33,279 nt of DNA. Source: Rhodobacter sp. GTDB taxonomy: Bacteria > Pseudomonadota > Alphaproteobacteria > Rhodobacterales > Rhodobacteraceae. Under the pieces are notes generated by a model. It had not been told where the DNA came from. It ran no database searches and was given only the letters and a program-made list of their open reading frames with translations. Below are positions 1 to 7,992 of the stretch, in pieces. The stretch is taken from the NCBI GenBank assembly GCA_022824145.1, contig JAJEAY010000051.1, positions 1 to 33,279 on the forward strand, read 5' to 3'. Position 1 is the first letter of the stretch, and every line of letters starts with the position of its first letter. Position numbers and translations under genes: made by a program.

Positions 1-454
1 GTCCTCCTGCGCGGGGACTGGCGGAAGGGCCGCAGGATCAGGAAGAGGGCCGCCAGCCCGCTGAACAGGCTGTGCCTTCCCGGCCATGCCGGCGGCGTGG
101 CGGCCGCCGTCACTTCGCCGGCCCGGCCCGGAATGTTCCCATAAGGCCGCCAGCCTGTCGGCCGCCGTCCGGACGGAAAGGCTCCTGAAAATCAATGCAC
201 TGGACCCGGAACCCGTTGCCGGTTCCCTGCCAAGTTCCGTTTAGTCGGGAAGCGATGCATTAATCCTTCCGCCTTGGCTGCAATCCGCCCATCAAGACGC
301 TGTCTCAAGTCGGGGAAGCGCTCGACTAAAGGGTCACGTTCGAAGAAGGCCCGGGAGAAGGAGACTGAAGCGGCGTAGCACCCTGTGGGCGCTGTGGACG
401 CTCGCGCGAGATTCCAGGCATGGCAGATGCTGCATTCGATACTTTGGCCGCTAT
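1..454. other. non-coding stretch at the window edge
   Basis: I see no convincing gene here in any frame. The first 150 bases are very GC-rich, and the minus strand has a short open frame running off the edge with a hydrophobic run followed by arginines, which is too little to name. Part of this stretch may be the more heavily decayed upstream portion of the monooxygenase remnant that becomes recognisable from about 455. Confidence 0.4.
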
Positions 455-768
455 ACGCCAGCCGGGGCTGATAACGATGCCGTAATCGATGTCCGGGCGG
501 TTTTTCAGCAATCCCATTGCACGGTTGCCGCGGAGCGGACGCATCCGTTTCTCACACTAAGAAGGAGCGCTACCGGTTGGCGGATACGGAGAGGATGTTC
601 TGTGCTGATCCCGGATTTGATCTTTTCTGCCGCCGTCGCGTCGACCGCGAACGGGGCTGCCAGATAATTGTGAGGCCCGATCAGTATATAGCGGAGGTTC
701 TGCCGCTTGAGGCGGCGGAAGCCGTTGCGGCATTCTTTGATCAGGTGCTGCTGGGCCAGCATGGATAG
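455..768 (+). pseudogene. 3' remnant of a phenol-hydroxylase-type FAD monooxygenase
   Basis: Two plus-strand frames together spell the C-terminal thioredoxin-fold (dimerisation) domain of phenol 2-monooxygenase / 3-hydroxybenzoate 4-monooxygenase type flavoproteins. The first frame (about 455-550) reads RYTPAGADNDAVIDVRAVFQ, typical of the start of this domain. A frame change near 545-560 leads to RYRLADTERMFCADPGFD and then DRERGCQIIVRPDQYIAEVL, ending in AAFFDQVLL before the stop at 768. The FAD-binding and substrate domains, some 450 residues, are not recognisable upstream. The gene is therefore truncated and frameshifted and should make no active enzyme. Family members hydroxylate phenols or hydroxybenzoates using NADPH and oxygen. 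It converges on the FAD oxidoreductase that ends at 803. The assignment rests on remembered family motifs, not on an alignment. Confidence 0.72.
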
Positions 769-802
769 ATTGCTGCGCTGCCAATCTTGAACGGATGCGC
801 AT

Positions 803-2098
803 TCACTGACACAAATGATTTTCGGTTTCGGCGGTTGCCATTGCAGGACTGGACTGTGCATTGCATGGGACCGCGCAATACGCCGCCGCCGCCTTTCCGG
901 CTGCTTCACCAGTGGCAAACGCTGTCCCCATCACCCGAACCGAGGCATAGGCAGCAGGATCGGAACCGATGGTGCGTCCGGCATAGAAGAGGTTCTCCAG
1001 CCCACGCGCGCGCACGCAGTCAAGCGGGATGTCCGCGTAACCAGCGCCACCGATGCTCTGATAGACGGGCTTTCCGGGCACAGTATGGTCTTCGATCGGC
1101 CAGGCCGCGCGGGCAACACCGTCCGGACGCTGACGGCCTTTCAGAAGGTCGTCCTTGGTCAGTTCATATCGCGCTGGAGGATGCCTGCTTTCGCGGATGC
1201 CGATCTGCGGACCTGTTTGCAACAGGTATGCGTTTTCAAAGCCAGGTACATTGTTGCGCAGTACTTCGACATAGGCGTGGGCTGCCGCCCGGGACGACTG
1301 TTCAGCCTGCGTAAAGCTGTCTGAGGAAAGATCGCGGAGGCCGTGATCGTACATCATCCACCACATATCACCCGTACAAGGCACTTCGGTATAGATGCCG
1401 CCATCCAGCCGTGCGGTCGGATACGCACCGCATTTGTTGTACTCCTTAAAGGCAGCAATTATCGCCGACCTGTCAACGGGAATCGACCTGTCCCGTCCGC
1501 CCACGCGGATTGGGCCGGTCGCAGCTTGAAGATACCCCGCGTCATTGCCGATGCGGCACGGCAGACCTGCGACCAACGCGAGATTTGCGTCTCCGGTTGC
1601 GTCTACAAACGCCTCACCAACAACTCGGCGACGTCCATCCATAGCAGCAAGCGTCACTGCCTCCAGTCTTTCCGCCGTACGGGTTGCAGCCGCCACGCGT
1701 GAATGGAGAAGTACATTGACATCATGGGATTGCAGTATTCGGTCAAGCGCCAGTTTTACCGCTTCTGGCTCCAAGGGAATGATCCAGTTCAGAGTGGTGG
1801 GCGAGCAGAACGGCTCGCAATTCAGACCCAAACCGCGCAACTCGTCAAGGACCAGATCGGCCACGCCGCTGATGGCCTTGACCGGTTCGGCCCCCTGCAT
1901 GAAAAAGCCGCAATATGCCAATACGTTTGAACTTGTTGCCGCACCGCCAAGGAAGCCGTATTTCTCGACCAGAAGCACACTTGCACCGGCCTGCGCTGCC
2001 CCAAGCGCCGCACCGACGCCTCCCGCTCCACCGCCGGCAACAATGACATCATAGTGGGTTTCCGGACGTGATGTGCAGGCGCGCATCAAATTCCTCAT
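803..2098 (-). CDS. FAD-dependent oxidoreductase (FAD_oxidored family)
   Basis: A 431-residue flavoprotein. A dinucleotide-binding GGGAGGVG loop lies at residues 22-29 after a hydrophobic strand, with the acidic end of the second strand near residue 45 (LLVEK). A second FAD-contacting segment near the C-terminus reads LFYAGRTIG (about 370-378) and GTAFATGEAAG (391-401), as in the PF12831-type FAD-dependent oxidoreductases. No signal peptide or membrane segment is visible. The substrate cannot be told from sequence; relatives include enzymes acting on small organic acids and many uncharacterised proteins. It is divergent from the AroE-like gene at 2258, and the 159-bp shared promoter region contains a perfect 21-bp palindrome, so the two are probably co-regulated. 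The start could also be the Met at residue 5. The family is fairly certain, the reaction unknown. Confidence 0.8.
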   Translation of the reverse strand: MRNLMRACTSRPETHYDVIVAGGGAGGVGAALGAAQAGASVLLVEKYGFLGGAATSSNVLAYCGFFMQGAEPVKAISGVADLVLDELRGLGLNCEPFCSPTTLNWIIPLEPEAVKLALDRILQSHDVNVLLHSRVAAATRTAERLEAVTLAAMDGRRRVVGEAFVDATGDANLALVAGLPCRIGNDAGYLQAATGPIRVGGRDRSIPVDRSAIIAAFKEYNKCGAYPTARLDGGIYTEVPCTGDMWWMMYDHGLRDLSSDSFTQAEQSSRAAAHAYVEVLRNNVPGFENAYLLQTGPQIGIRESRHPPARYELTKDDLLKGRQRPDGVARAAWPIEDHTVPGKPVYQSIGGAGYADIPLDCVRARGLENLFYAGRTIGSDPAAYASVRVMGTAFATGEAAGKAAAAYCAVPCNAQSSPAMATAETENHLCQ

Positions 2099-2187
2099 TT
2101 GGTTTTCGGCCCTGCCTTTTCGCCGTTGCTGGGTCGCCGTGTGGGATCCGGGCGGACTCGCCAGTTTCGAAAATTATGGCTTATTAG

Positions 2188-2208
2188 AAGAAATATTGGA
2201 TATTTCTT
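2188..2208. promoter_or_regulatory. perfect 21-bp palindrome, likely operator
   Basis: The sequence AAGAAATAT-TGG-ATATTTCTT has 9-bp arms with a 3-bp spacer. It sits in the AT-rich divergent promoter region, 90 bp from the FAD oxidoreductase start and 50 bp from the AroE-like start. It is far more AT-rich than its surroundings. This is the expected place and form for a dimeric repressor or activator site controlling both genes. No regulator gene is adjacent, so the binding protein is unknown. Confidence 0.6.
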
Positions 2209-2257
2209 GTTTTGTAAACTAAAATAAACCAGGCTCCAGACTCAATGAGGGACTCGC

Positions 2258-3052
2258 ATGGCAATCACAGGAACGACAAAGCTGTTCCCGATCATTGGAC
2301 GGCCGGTGGAGGGTGTGTATTCGCCGCCCGCATTCAACACCTGGTTCAAAGAAAATGGATTCGACATCCGCATGGTTCCGTTGGACATCGCGCCAGAGAA
2401 TCTGGCAGCGTTTCTGGGGCTGATGTGCAACAGTAAGACGTTTCTGGGTTGTTCGGTTACCTATCCCCACAAGCAAGCCGCCTTTAGGATTGCCCATCGA
2501 AAGACCGACCGCGCGGCACGATTGGGGGCACTCAATACGGTGCGCCGCGATGCGGATAGCAGCCTAACGGGCGATGCCACTGACGGTCTTGCGTTGGTCG
2601 CTGCAATCCGCGCCGCAGGTGGAGATGTCGAAGGTCGCTCCGCCCATATTCTAGGTGCGGGTGGGGGAGCCGGGCAGGCGATTGCCGACGCGCTTTGTGA
2701 GGCTGGGGTGTCAAAGCTAATTCTGAAGGACATAGATGCCGTACGGGAAGCGGCAGTTGCCGCCGCGGTTCACATGAACTGGCCAAGGACCGAAATCGTT
2801 ACCGCCGACGAGTCGGCAGACATCCTGATTAACGCAACGACGCTGGGAAAAACGACCCGGACTTCCCTGCCATTCAGGAGTGAACGCATTGAGGAGGCGG
2901 AGACAGTCTGCGATGTGATCACGGGGTCGGCGCCGACCGCGCTGATTTCCCTTGCGGAAGGGCTTGGCAGGAAAACCGTTACCGGAAACGATATGGGCTT
3001 CAATCAGCTTGTTCCGCAACTTGAGTTTCTTGGCCTGTTGACACGGAACTGA
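2258..3052 (+). CDS. shikimate dehydrogenase-like (AroE family) oxidoreductase
   Basis: 264 residues, the usual AroE length. The family fold is clear: VTYPHK at 67-72 carries the catalytic Lys72, ALNTV at 91-95 carries the substrate-binding Asn93, GDATDG at 105-110 carries the catalytic Asp109, and GAGGGAG at 133-139 is the NAD(P) loop. The C-terminal NQL motif follows a GNDMG segment. Differences from true AroE stand out. The SxSP substrate-carboxylate motif is VYSP (residues 20-23), losing the first serine, and the usual GDNTDG is GDATDG. These changes suggest a shikimate dehydrogenase-like paralogue acting on another hydroxy acid or cyclitol rather than the housekeeping aromatic-pathway enzyme. 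It is divergent from the FAD oxidoreductase. A GAGGGA ribosome binding site precedes the ATG. Confidence 0.85.
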   Translation: MAITGTTKLFPIIGRPVEGVYSPPAFNTWFKENGFDIRMVPLDIAPENLAAFLGLMCNSKTFLGCSVTYPHKQAAFRIAHRKTDRAARLGALNTVRRDADSSLTGDATDGLALVAAIRAAGGDVEGRSAHILGAGGGAGQAIADALCEAGVSKLILKDIDAVREAAVAAAVHMNWPRTEIVTADESADILINATTLGKTTRTSLPFRSERIEEAETVCDVITGSAPTALISLAEGLGRKTVTGNDMGFNQLVPQLEFLGLLTRN

Positions 3053-3829
3053 CCTCTGGGGATGCGCCAGATTCGCGTGCATTGTTCCGCAAGTTTGCTG
3101 TTGGCAGCCATCGCGCTGCAGTTGATGCAGAATCACCGGTTGAAGCATCCAGGCCGAGTTGGAGCTCCCGTGGTCGTCGATCAATGCGCAATGCACTCCT
3201 GCGAGCTTGATGGCGGATTTACGGGCCGGGCTATCGATCGCCGAATTCGTCCATGATGGATGCACCGAGATCCTTTCTCCGGCCGAAAGCTGCCAGCGGT
3301 ATTCCCGATCGTGCCGGTCCGGCGTGGTGGCTTCCCGGAATCGAGGCACAATCGCAAGCGCGGATGCGCTCCAACGGTTTCCGGGAGGTCTACAGGCCGA
3401 TGGCAGTCGAGTGGAACTGCAACACGAAACTGCAGTGAAGCTTGTTGGCATTCCTTGCGTGGCTGGTGGAATGAACGTCTGGGCCGACGGAACGGCGGCA
3501 TGTGCCGTTTGGGCCGGAGGCCCATGCCGGAGAGCTTGCAGGATGCGTTCCACGTTAGGCGGTGGCGGCTGCAGCTGAAGCCGGATTCGACGGTATCCCC
3601 GTGCCGCTGTATGCAATTCATGCGTGAAAAGGGTGGTTCAGTTGCCTGGCCGGCTACCTTTGGTCCTGACGGCCGGACGGCGCTATGGCAACGCTCGCTG
3701 GCAAGAGACCAAAGCCGATTCGAGGAGATGCGTTTAGGGCGAATCCCGTGCGAAGACCTTAGGCCGTTTTTGCAGTTCTGCCTTCACTCAGGGGAACGAG
3801 GAAGCGACAATGTGAACCGGGCGAATGGA
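3053..3829. other. 777-bp intergenic stretch without a recognisable gene
   Basis: The stretch lies between convergent genes (AroE-like ending at 3052, PanB-like ending at 3830). Open frames exist on both strands, but none shows a motif, a consistent codon pattern or a ribosome binding site I can support. Given the frameshifted relics elsewhere in the window, it may be a heavily decayed gene. I could not identify which. Confidence 0.4.
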
Positions 3830-4648
3830 TCAGCCTGGCAGCCGTTTCAGGAACTCCTCGAATTCGATTTCAGACATCGTGGCGATCTCGCCGCTGGACG
3901 GGTAGCTGGAGTCAATTGCAGCGGTCCTGAATGCCGCAAGCGCTTCTCGGCGTTCATTCCTTGTCGCCTCATTCAGTGCATGAACGTTCCCGAACGCGCG
4001 GGCGTGCCGGGGTCTCTCGGGATGCTCGCCGCAGATGTCGCTCTGGAACAGATAGATTATGTCCGCTCCGGATCCGGAGCCAAGCGATGACGTAACAAGG
4101 AGGGTTCGCTTGGTGATTTCCGCCATTGCCTGATGACAGATTACTTCCGCCTCAACGGAAAACGCGCCGGCGTCTTCCATCCGGCGGAAATCATTCCAGA
4201 GTTCCAGGGCTTCCTGCGCTGTCTTTCCCACCGCTCGAAGACCGCCGCGCCAGGTTGATCTTCGTGGAACGAGGCCGAGATGGCACATTACAGGAATTCC
4301 TTCACGCGCCAGCAGCTCGACGATATGTGGGCCACGCGCGGTGTACACGCTGTCAGCCCCATCTTTCATTGCCCTGAACGCTGCCTTCAGAACATTTGCT
4401 TCGGTCGGATAGTCCGGCAGGCCAAGGGCGGCGGTGAAAAACATCTGAGGGGCTCCCTGCCGCACCGCCACGGTATTCTGCGCGTTTCCCATGATCAGGT
4501 CTATTCCTGCGTCCGCGGCGGCCGATGCCTCTTCAGCGCTGTTGGCCGTAGTCTGTGTGAGCTTTCTCACACCCTTGACGGCGCGAAGATCCGCCGCCGT
4601 GTAGTTTCTCTCTTGGGGACGCGCGTCCCAGTCATAGATTCGTTTCAT
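3830..4648 (-). CDS. PanB-like (ketopantoate hydroxymethyltransferase family) protein lacking the metal ligands
   Basis: 272 residues from the Met at 4648, chosen because the family-like sequence begins MKRIYDW and an AGAGG lies upstream; an in-frame ATG at 4681 would add 11 residues. The fold matches PanB (PF02548, a PEP mutase-like TIM barrel). It has VRQGAP (62-67), IPVMCHLGLVP (118-128) with the conserved His123, GAFSVEAEV with the conserved Glu168, and a Gly/Ser-rich phosphate-site-like GSGSGAD near 190-196. The Mg2+-binding aspartates of E. coli PanB (Asp45 and Asp84) appear as Asn55 and Ala74, and the Lys112/Glu114 pair as Tyr102/Ala104. Normal methylene-tetrahydrofolate-dependent ketopantoate synthesis is therefore unlikely; a related lyase or aldolase activity is my inference. 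Its neighbours are the AroE-like and aminotransferase genes. Confidence 0.72.
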   Translation of the reverse strand: MKRIYDWDARPQERNYTAADLRAVKGVRKLTQTTANSAEEASAAADAGIDLIMGNAQNTVAVRQGAPQMFFTAALGLPDYPTEANVLKAAFRAMKDGADSVYTARGPHIVELLAREGIPVMCHLGLVPRRSTWRGGLRAVGKTAQEALELWNDFRRMEDAGAFSVEAEVICHQAMAEITKRTLLVTSSLGSGSGADIIYLFQSDICGEHPERPRHARAFGNVHALNEATRNERREALAAFRTAAIDSSYPSSGEIATMSEIEFEEFLKRLPG

Positions 4649-5193
4649 TCCTTGCCTCTGGAAACAGTCATCTGTTTTCATTCACGGATTCCGGCCGAGA
4701 GTATTTCGGAACAAAATTGGCTGCGTGATTCGGAGTTCCGCGTCTGCTCTGCCTCGGCGCAGTTTGCCGGCAGATTCCTGAAGCCGCACAAGTTCATATT
4801 CCATTGTATAATATGGCAACATCGCCGTTGGGAAGAGCGGTGCCTTCAAAGCCGCTGATTTGGCGGACTTCGTAGTATTTTCGATTCGGACGCACGCAAA
4901 CTGGCTGTGCTGAGCGAGGTCGTGTCCAAGCCGTCGACTGAGCGTGACCTGCTCGCTGGATCACCATGAGCGAAATTCCCCCGTTCCGAGAAGAGCCAAG
5001 CGTTGCACTTCGAAATGGAAGTCAGAGCGGAAGGCACGACATGTATTCGGTTGCGGCATTGCGACTGGACATTCAAAAGTTCAAGCCGGAAGCCGTCCAA
5101 ATGTCTGCCGAAAGACCCTCAGGGCTGCGTTGACCGCAATGTGTCCGTATATATGCTTCCATTCAGTTACTGACCGCTGGCTGGGAGCTCCCT
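4649..5193. other. 545-bp divergent promoter region with an inverted repeat
   Basis: The stretch separates the PanB-like gene (minus) from the aminotransferase (plus). No supported gene is present. It contains an AT-rich island around 4795-4816 with CATATT (4795-4800) and AATATG (4810-4815) as inverted arms. A perfect TATAAT hexamer lies at 4807-4812, though without a good -35 partner on the plus strand. This could be an operator or promoter for one or both genes. Confidence 0.4.
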
Positions 5194-6582
5194 ATGAACC
5201 TCATTTTCAACCATCCACCCACGGACGAGATGCAGGCGCTCGACGCCGCGCATCATCTGCATCCATTCACCGACGGTGAGAAACTTGCCCACGCTGGTGC
5301 ACGGGTAATCACACGTGCCAACGGCGTGATCCTGACGGATAGCGACGGCAACGAACTGTTGGATGCAATGGCTGGTTTATGGTGCGTAAACATCGGCTAT
5401 GGGCGGGACGAACTCGCCGAGGCCGCGAGAGCCCAAATGCGCCAGCTTCCCTATTACAACACATTCTTTCACACTACGCACATGCCAGCGGTTTCGCTTT
5501 CCGCGCGGCTGGCGGACCTCGCTCCGGGCGACCTTGATCATTTCTTCTTTGCATCATCGGGTTCAGAGGCGAATGATACCAACATTCGATTGGTGCGGCA
5601 CTATTGGGCCGCAAAGGGAAAACCGGAAAAGCAGGTGATCATCAGCAGGGAAAACGCCTATCACGGCTCGTCTGTGGGTTCAGCGAGTCTGGGCGGCATG
5701 GCGCAGATGCACGCACAGGGTGGTCTGCCAATTCCGGGAGTCGCACATATCTCTGAACCTAACTGGTTCGCATTGGGAGGTGATCTGGATCCGGACGAGT
5801 TCGGCATCAGATGCGCAATGGAACTGGAACAGAAGATCGTTGAATTCGGAGAGGACAAGGTGGCGGCATTCATTGCGGAGCCCGTGCAGGGCGCCGGAGG
5901 TGTCATCATTCCGCCGAAGACATATTGGCCGGAGATCCAGCGGATCTGCGACCGATATGAAATTCTGCTGATCGCAGATGAAGTGATCTGCGGTTTTGGC
6001 AGGACCGGAGAATGGTTCGGTTGCCAGACGATGGGGATCCGTCCGCAGATAATGACCATCGCGAAAGGTGTGACCAGCGGTTACCTGCCGCTTGGCGGAT
6101 CGATCGTGTCGGCGGAAGTGGCAGATGTTCTGAACGGTGCCGGAGAGTTTTTCCATGGCTATACATACAGCGGTCACCCAGTGGCATGCGCGGTTGCGCT
6201 TGAAAATCTCCGGATCATTGAAGAGGAGCGACTCATTGAGCATGTGCGGGACGTAGCGGCGCCTTATCTTTCCGAGAAGTGGGCCGGTTTGGCCGAGCAT
6301 CCGATGGTCGGCGAGGCCTGTAGCCTTGGCTTGATGGCGAGCCTTGCATTGACGCCGGACAAGGCGAAGCGCGCTGCGTTCGACGCACCTAAGGGAACGG
6401 TCGGGCTGCGGTGCCGCGAAGCCTCGTTCGCCGGTGGGCTCGTGATGAGGCATGTGGGTGACCGGATGGTGATTTCTCCACCGCTGATAATAACACCGGC
6501 GGAAATTGACGTCCTGGTCGAACGGGCATGGGCAGCGATAGATTCGGCTTATGGCTGGGCTAAAGAGGAAGGCTTGATCTAG
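5194..6582 (+). CDS. class III (omega) aminotransferase, PLP-dependent
   Basis: 462 residues, the normal length for class III aminotransferases. The PLP site is intact: GSEAND at 123-128 for phosphate contact, the Asp262 of ADEV that binds the pyridine nitrogen, the FGRTG loop at 268-272, and the Schiff-base lysine Lys291 in TIAKGVTSGYLPLGG. The N-terminal HPFTD (23-27) and AMAGLWCVNIGYG (59-71) are typical of the omega-amino acid/putrescine/taurine:pyruvate transaminase group. It moves an amino group from a terminal amine or beta-amino acid to pyruvate or a similar keto acid in the cytosol. The exact donor cannot be read from sequence. It is divergent from the PanB-like gene, with which it may form a catabolic patch. 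Confidence 0.88.
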   Translation: MNLIFNHPPTDEMQALDAAHHLHPFTDGEKLAHAGARVITRANGVILTDSDGNELLDAMAGLWCVNIGYGRDELAEAARAQMRQLPYYNTFFHTTHMPAVSLSARLADLAPGDLDHFFFASSGSEANDTNIRLVRHYWAAKGKPEKQVIISRENAYHGSSVGSASLGGMAQMHAQGGLPIPGVAHISEPNWFALGGDLDPDEFGIRCAMELEQKIVEFGEDKVAAFIAEPVQGAGGVIIPPKTYWPEIQRICDRYEILLIADEVICGFGRTGEWFGCQTMGIRPQIMTIAKGVTSGYLPLGGSIVSAEVADVLNGAGEFFHGYTYSGHPVACAVALENLRIIEEERLIEHVRDVAAPYLSEKWAGLAEHPMVGEACSLGLMASLALTPDKAKRAAFDAPKGTVGLRCREASFAGGLVMRHVGDRMVISPPLIITPAEIDVLVERAWAAIDSAYGWAKEEGLI

Positions 6583-7239
6583 GGTGAGTAAGGCTCCGGC
6601 GAAGGCGGACTCGTGGCGCCCTTCGCTGGGACGCAGCTGAGCGGCGGAAGGAGCCTCGCGGGCGGCTGCGTCCTGCCGGGGATCCGTCTGCCGAGGTAGC
6701 GGGTCGCGTCCGGGCTGCGGACGGATTTCTGAAACAGTGGACTGCTCCGTATAGGGATGGCCAAACGAGTGCGTGGCCGCATCGCTGGAGGCCGAAGCGG
6801 GACAAAGGGATCCGCCTTTGCCCGCCATGGCGGAACCGAGGCGAAATATGTCCGAGGCGGAAACACGTCCCACATTGTCGTGAAAGCAAGTCGAACTCTG
6901 CGTGCAGGGTCGGCCTCGGCAGCCTCAACGTTCAGGCAAACAATACGTTCTGTTCAGGAAACATCCGCCCTGTACATGCGATGGTTCCAGCGGATGAAAT
7001 CTACCAAGCCGCTCTCGGTCTATGTGCTGAAACTGAAGGTCGGCATTTCCAGCATCGAATTGGCTTCAGTCAGTTCATTCCTGACATGCGCCCGGAATCT
7101 GCCAGTCCGCCCATCCCTGCAGTGTGGCCGGAATCCATGAGTTCTGCCGAAAGGATCAGTTTGAACCGCCCGACCTGAATTTCGGCCAAGCGCGTAACTT
7201 GCTGGAAACTCTACAATCGCATCCGTTTGGTCTTCAATT
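6583..7239. other. 657-bp intergenic stretch without a recognisable gene
   Basis: The stretch lies between the aminotransferase stop and the infC stop, which converge. Short frames are present on both strands, but none has recognisable motifs or convincing start signals. The first 150 bases are GC-rich with several short inverted repeats but no T-run that would make a clear terminator. Confidence 0.4.
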
Positions 7240-7782
7240 CTATTTCAGCGGACCGATCATCATGACCATCTGACGGCCTTCCATCTTCGGCATGTTCTCG
7301 ACCTTGCCGATTTCATGGATGTCGGCCGCAACGCGTTTCAGCAGTTCCAGGCCCAGTTCCTGATGCGCCATCTCGCGACCGCGAAAGCGCAGCGTCACCT
7401 TCACCTTGTCGCCGTTGCCCAGAAAACGAAACACGTTCCGCATCTTGATCCCATAATCATGGGTGTCGGTATTTGGGCGGAACTTGACCTCCTTGACCTC
7501 GAATGTCTTCTGCTTCTTCCGCGCCTCAGAATCGCGTTTCTGCTGGTCGTACTTGTACTTGCCGAAGTCCATGATCTTGCAGACCGGTGGACTGGCATTG
7601 GGTGATATCTCTACAAGATCAAGCCCCGACTGTTCGGCCAATGCAAGTCCGCGACTTGGCGGAACGAGGCCCACATTTTCTCCATCGGGACCGATCAGGC
7701 GTATTTCGGAAGCCTTGATTCGATCATTGACACGCGGTCCGGTATCACGAACAGGTGGCGCATGGTGCGGTCTGCGAGCTAT
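7240..7782 (-). CDS. infC: translation initiation factor IF-3, ATA start
   Basis: IF-3 binds the 30S subunit and checks start-codon and initiator-tRNA pairing. From an ATA codon at 7780-7782 the protein is 180 residues, opening (M)[19 protein letters not shown], exactly the alphaproteobacterial IF-3 N-terminus. Hallmarks follow: [37 protein letters not shown] before the linker helix, then [16 protein letters not shown] and [13 protein letters not shown] at the end. The first ATG in frame (7674) would remove 36 conserved residues, so the rare start is well supported. AAAGGA lies 8 nt before it. Non-AUG starts are a known feature of infC that allows autoregulation, because IF-3 discriminates against them. 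A six-codon ORF overlaps the start (see separate entry). The gene is single here, without rpmI/rplT. Confidence 0.95.
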   Translation of the reverse strand: MARRPHHAPPVRDTGPRVNDRIKASEIRLIGPDGENVGLVPPSRGLALAEQSGLDLVEISPNASPPVCKIMDFGKYKYDQQKRDSEARKKQKTFEVKEVKFRPNTDTHDYGIKMRNVFRFLGNGDKVKVTLRFRGREMAHQELGLELLKRVAADIHEIGKVENMPKMEGRQMVMMIGPLK

Positions 7783-7799
7783 GGCTGTGTTCCTTTCAT
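7779..7799 (-). CDS. six-residue leader ORF overlapping the infC start
   Basis: ATG AAA GGA ACA CAG CCA TAG encodes MKGTQP. A GGAG lies 7 nt upstream of its ATG, which is good ribosome-binding spacing. Its TAG stop (7779-7781) overlaps the ATA start of infC (7780-7782) by two bases, an arrangement suited to translational coupling or termination-reinitiation. The short length means this could be chance; it is reported because of the signal quality and the exact overlap. Confidence 0.4.
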   Translation of the reverse strand: MKGTQP

Positions 7800-7992
7800 T
7801 GTTTCACTCCATTTGATGGCGCGAACGCTACGGGCACTGAGCGGCTTATTCAACCCGATTCTCGGATGCGCGGCACCCGCAGCGAAGTCGCATGATTTTG
7901 TGTCCTGAATGCCACATCCCGTGATGCCCGGCAAAATACCGGTCCATCCCGCCCTCAACCGAACCGTCCGCAGATCATGCGGCCACCAAGGC

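Noticed and set aside
1-110. Minus-strand hydrophobic segment followed by arginines, resembling a sorting signal such as VPLPA-CTERM
   Set aside because: The motif itself is not present and the frame runs off the window edge; too short to support.
505-918. 137-codon minus-strand frame at the end of the FAD oxidoreductase
   Set aside because: It overlaps the oxidoreductase 3' end in another frame and lies antisense to the recognisable monooxygenase remnant; no family motif.
3260-4090. 276-codon plus-strand frame
   Set aside because: It overlaps the end of the PanB-like gene, has no recognisable domain and has an arginine/cysteine-rich composition typical of a shadow frame.
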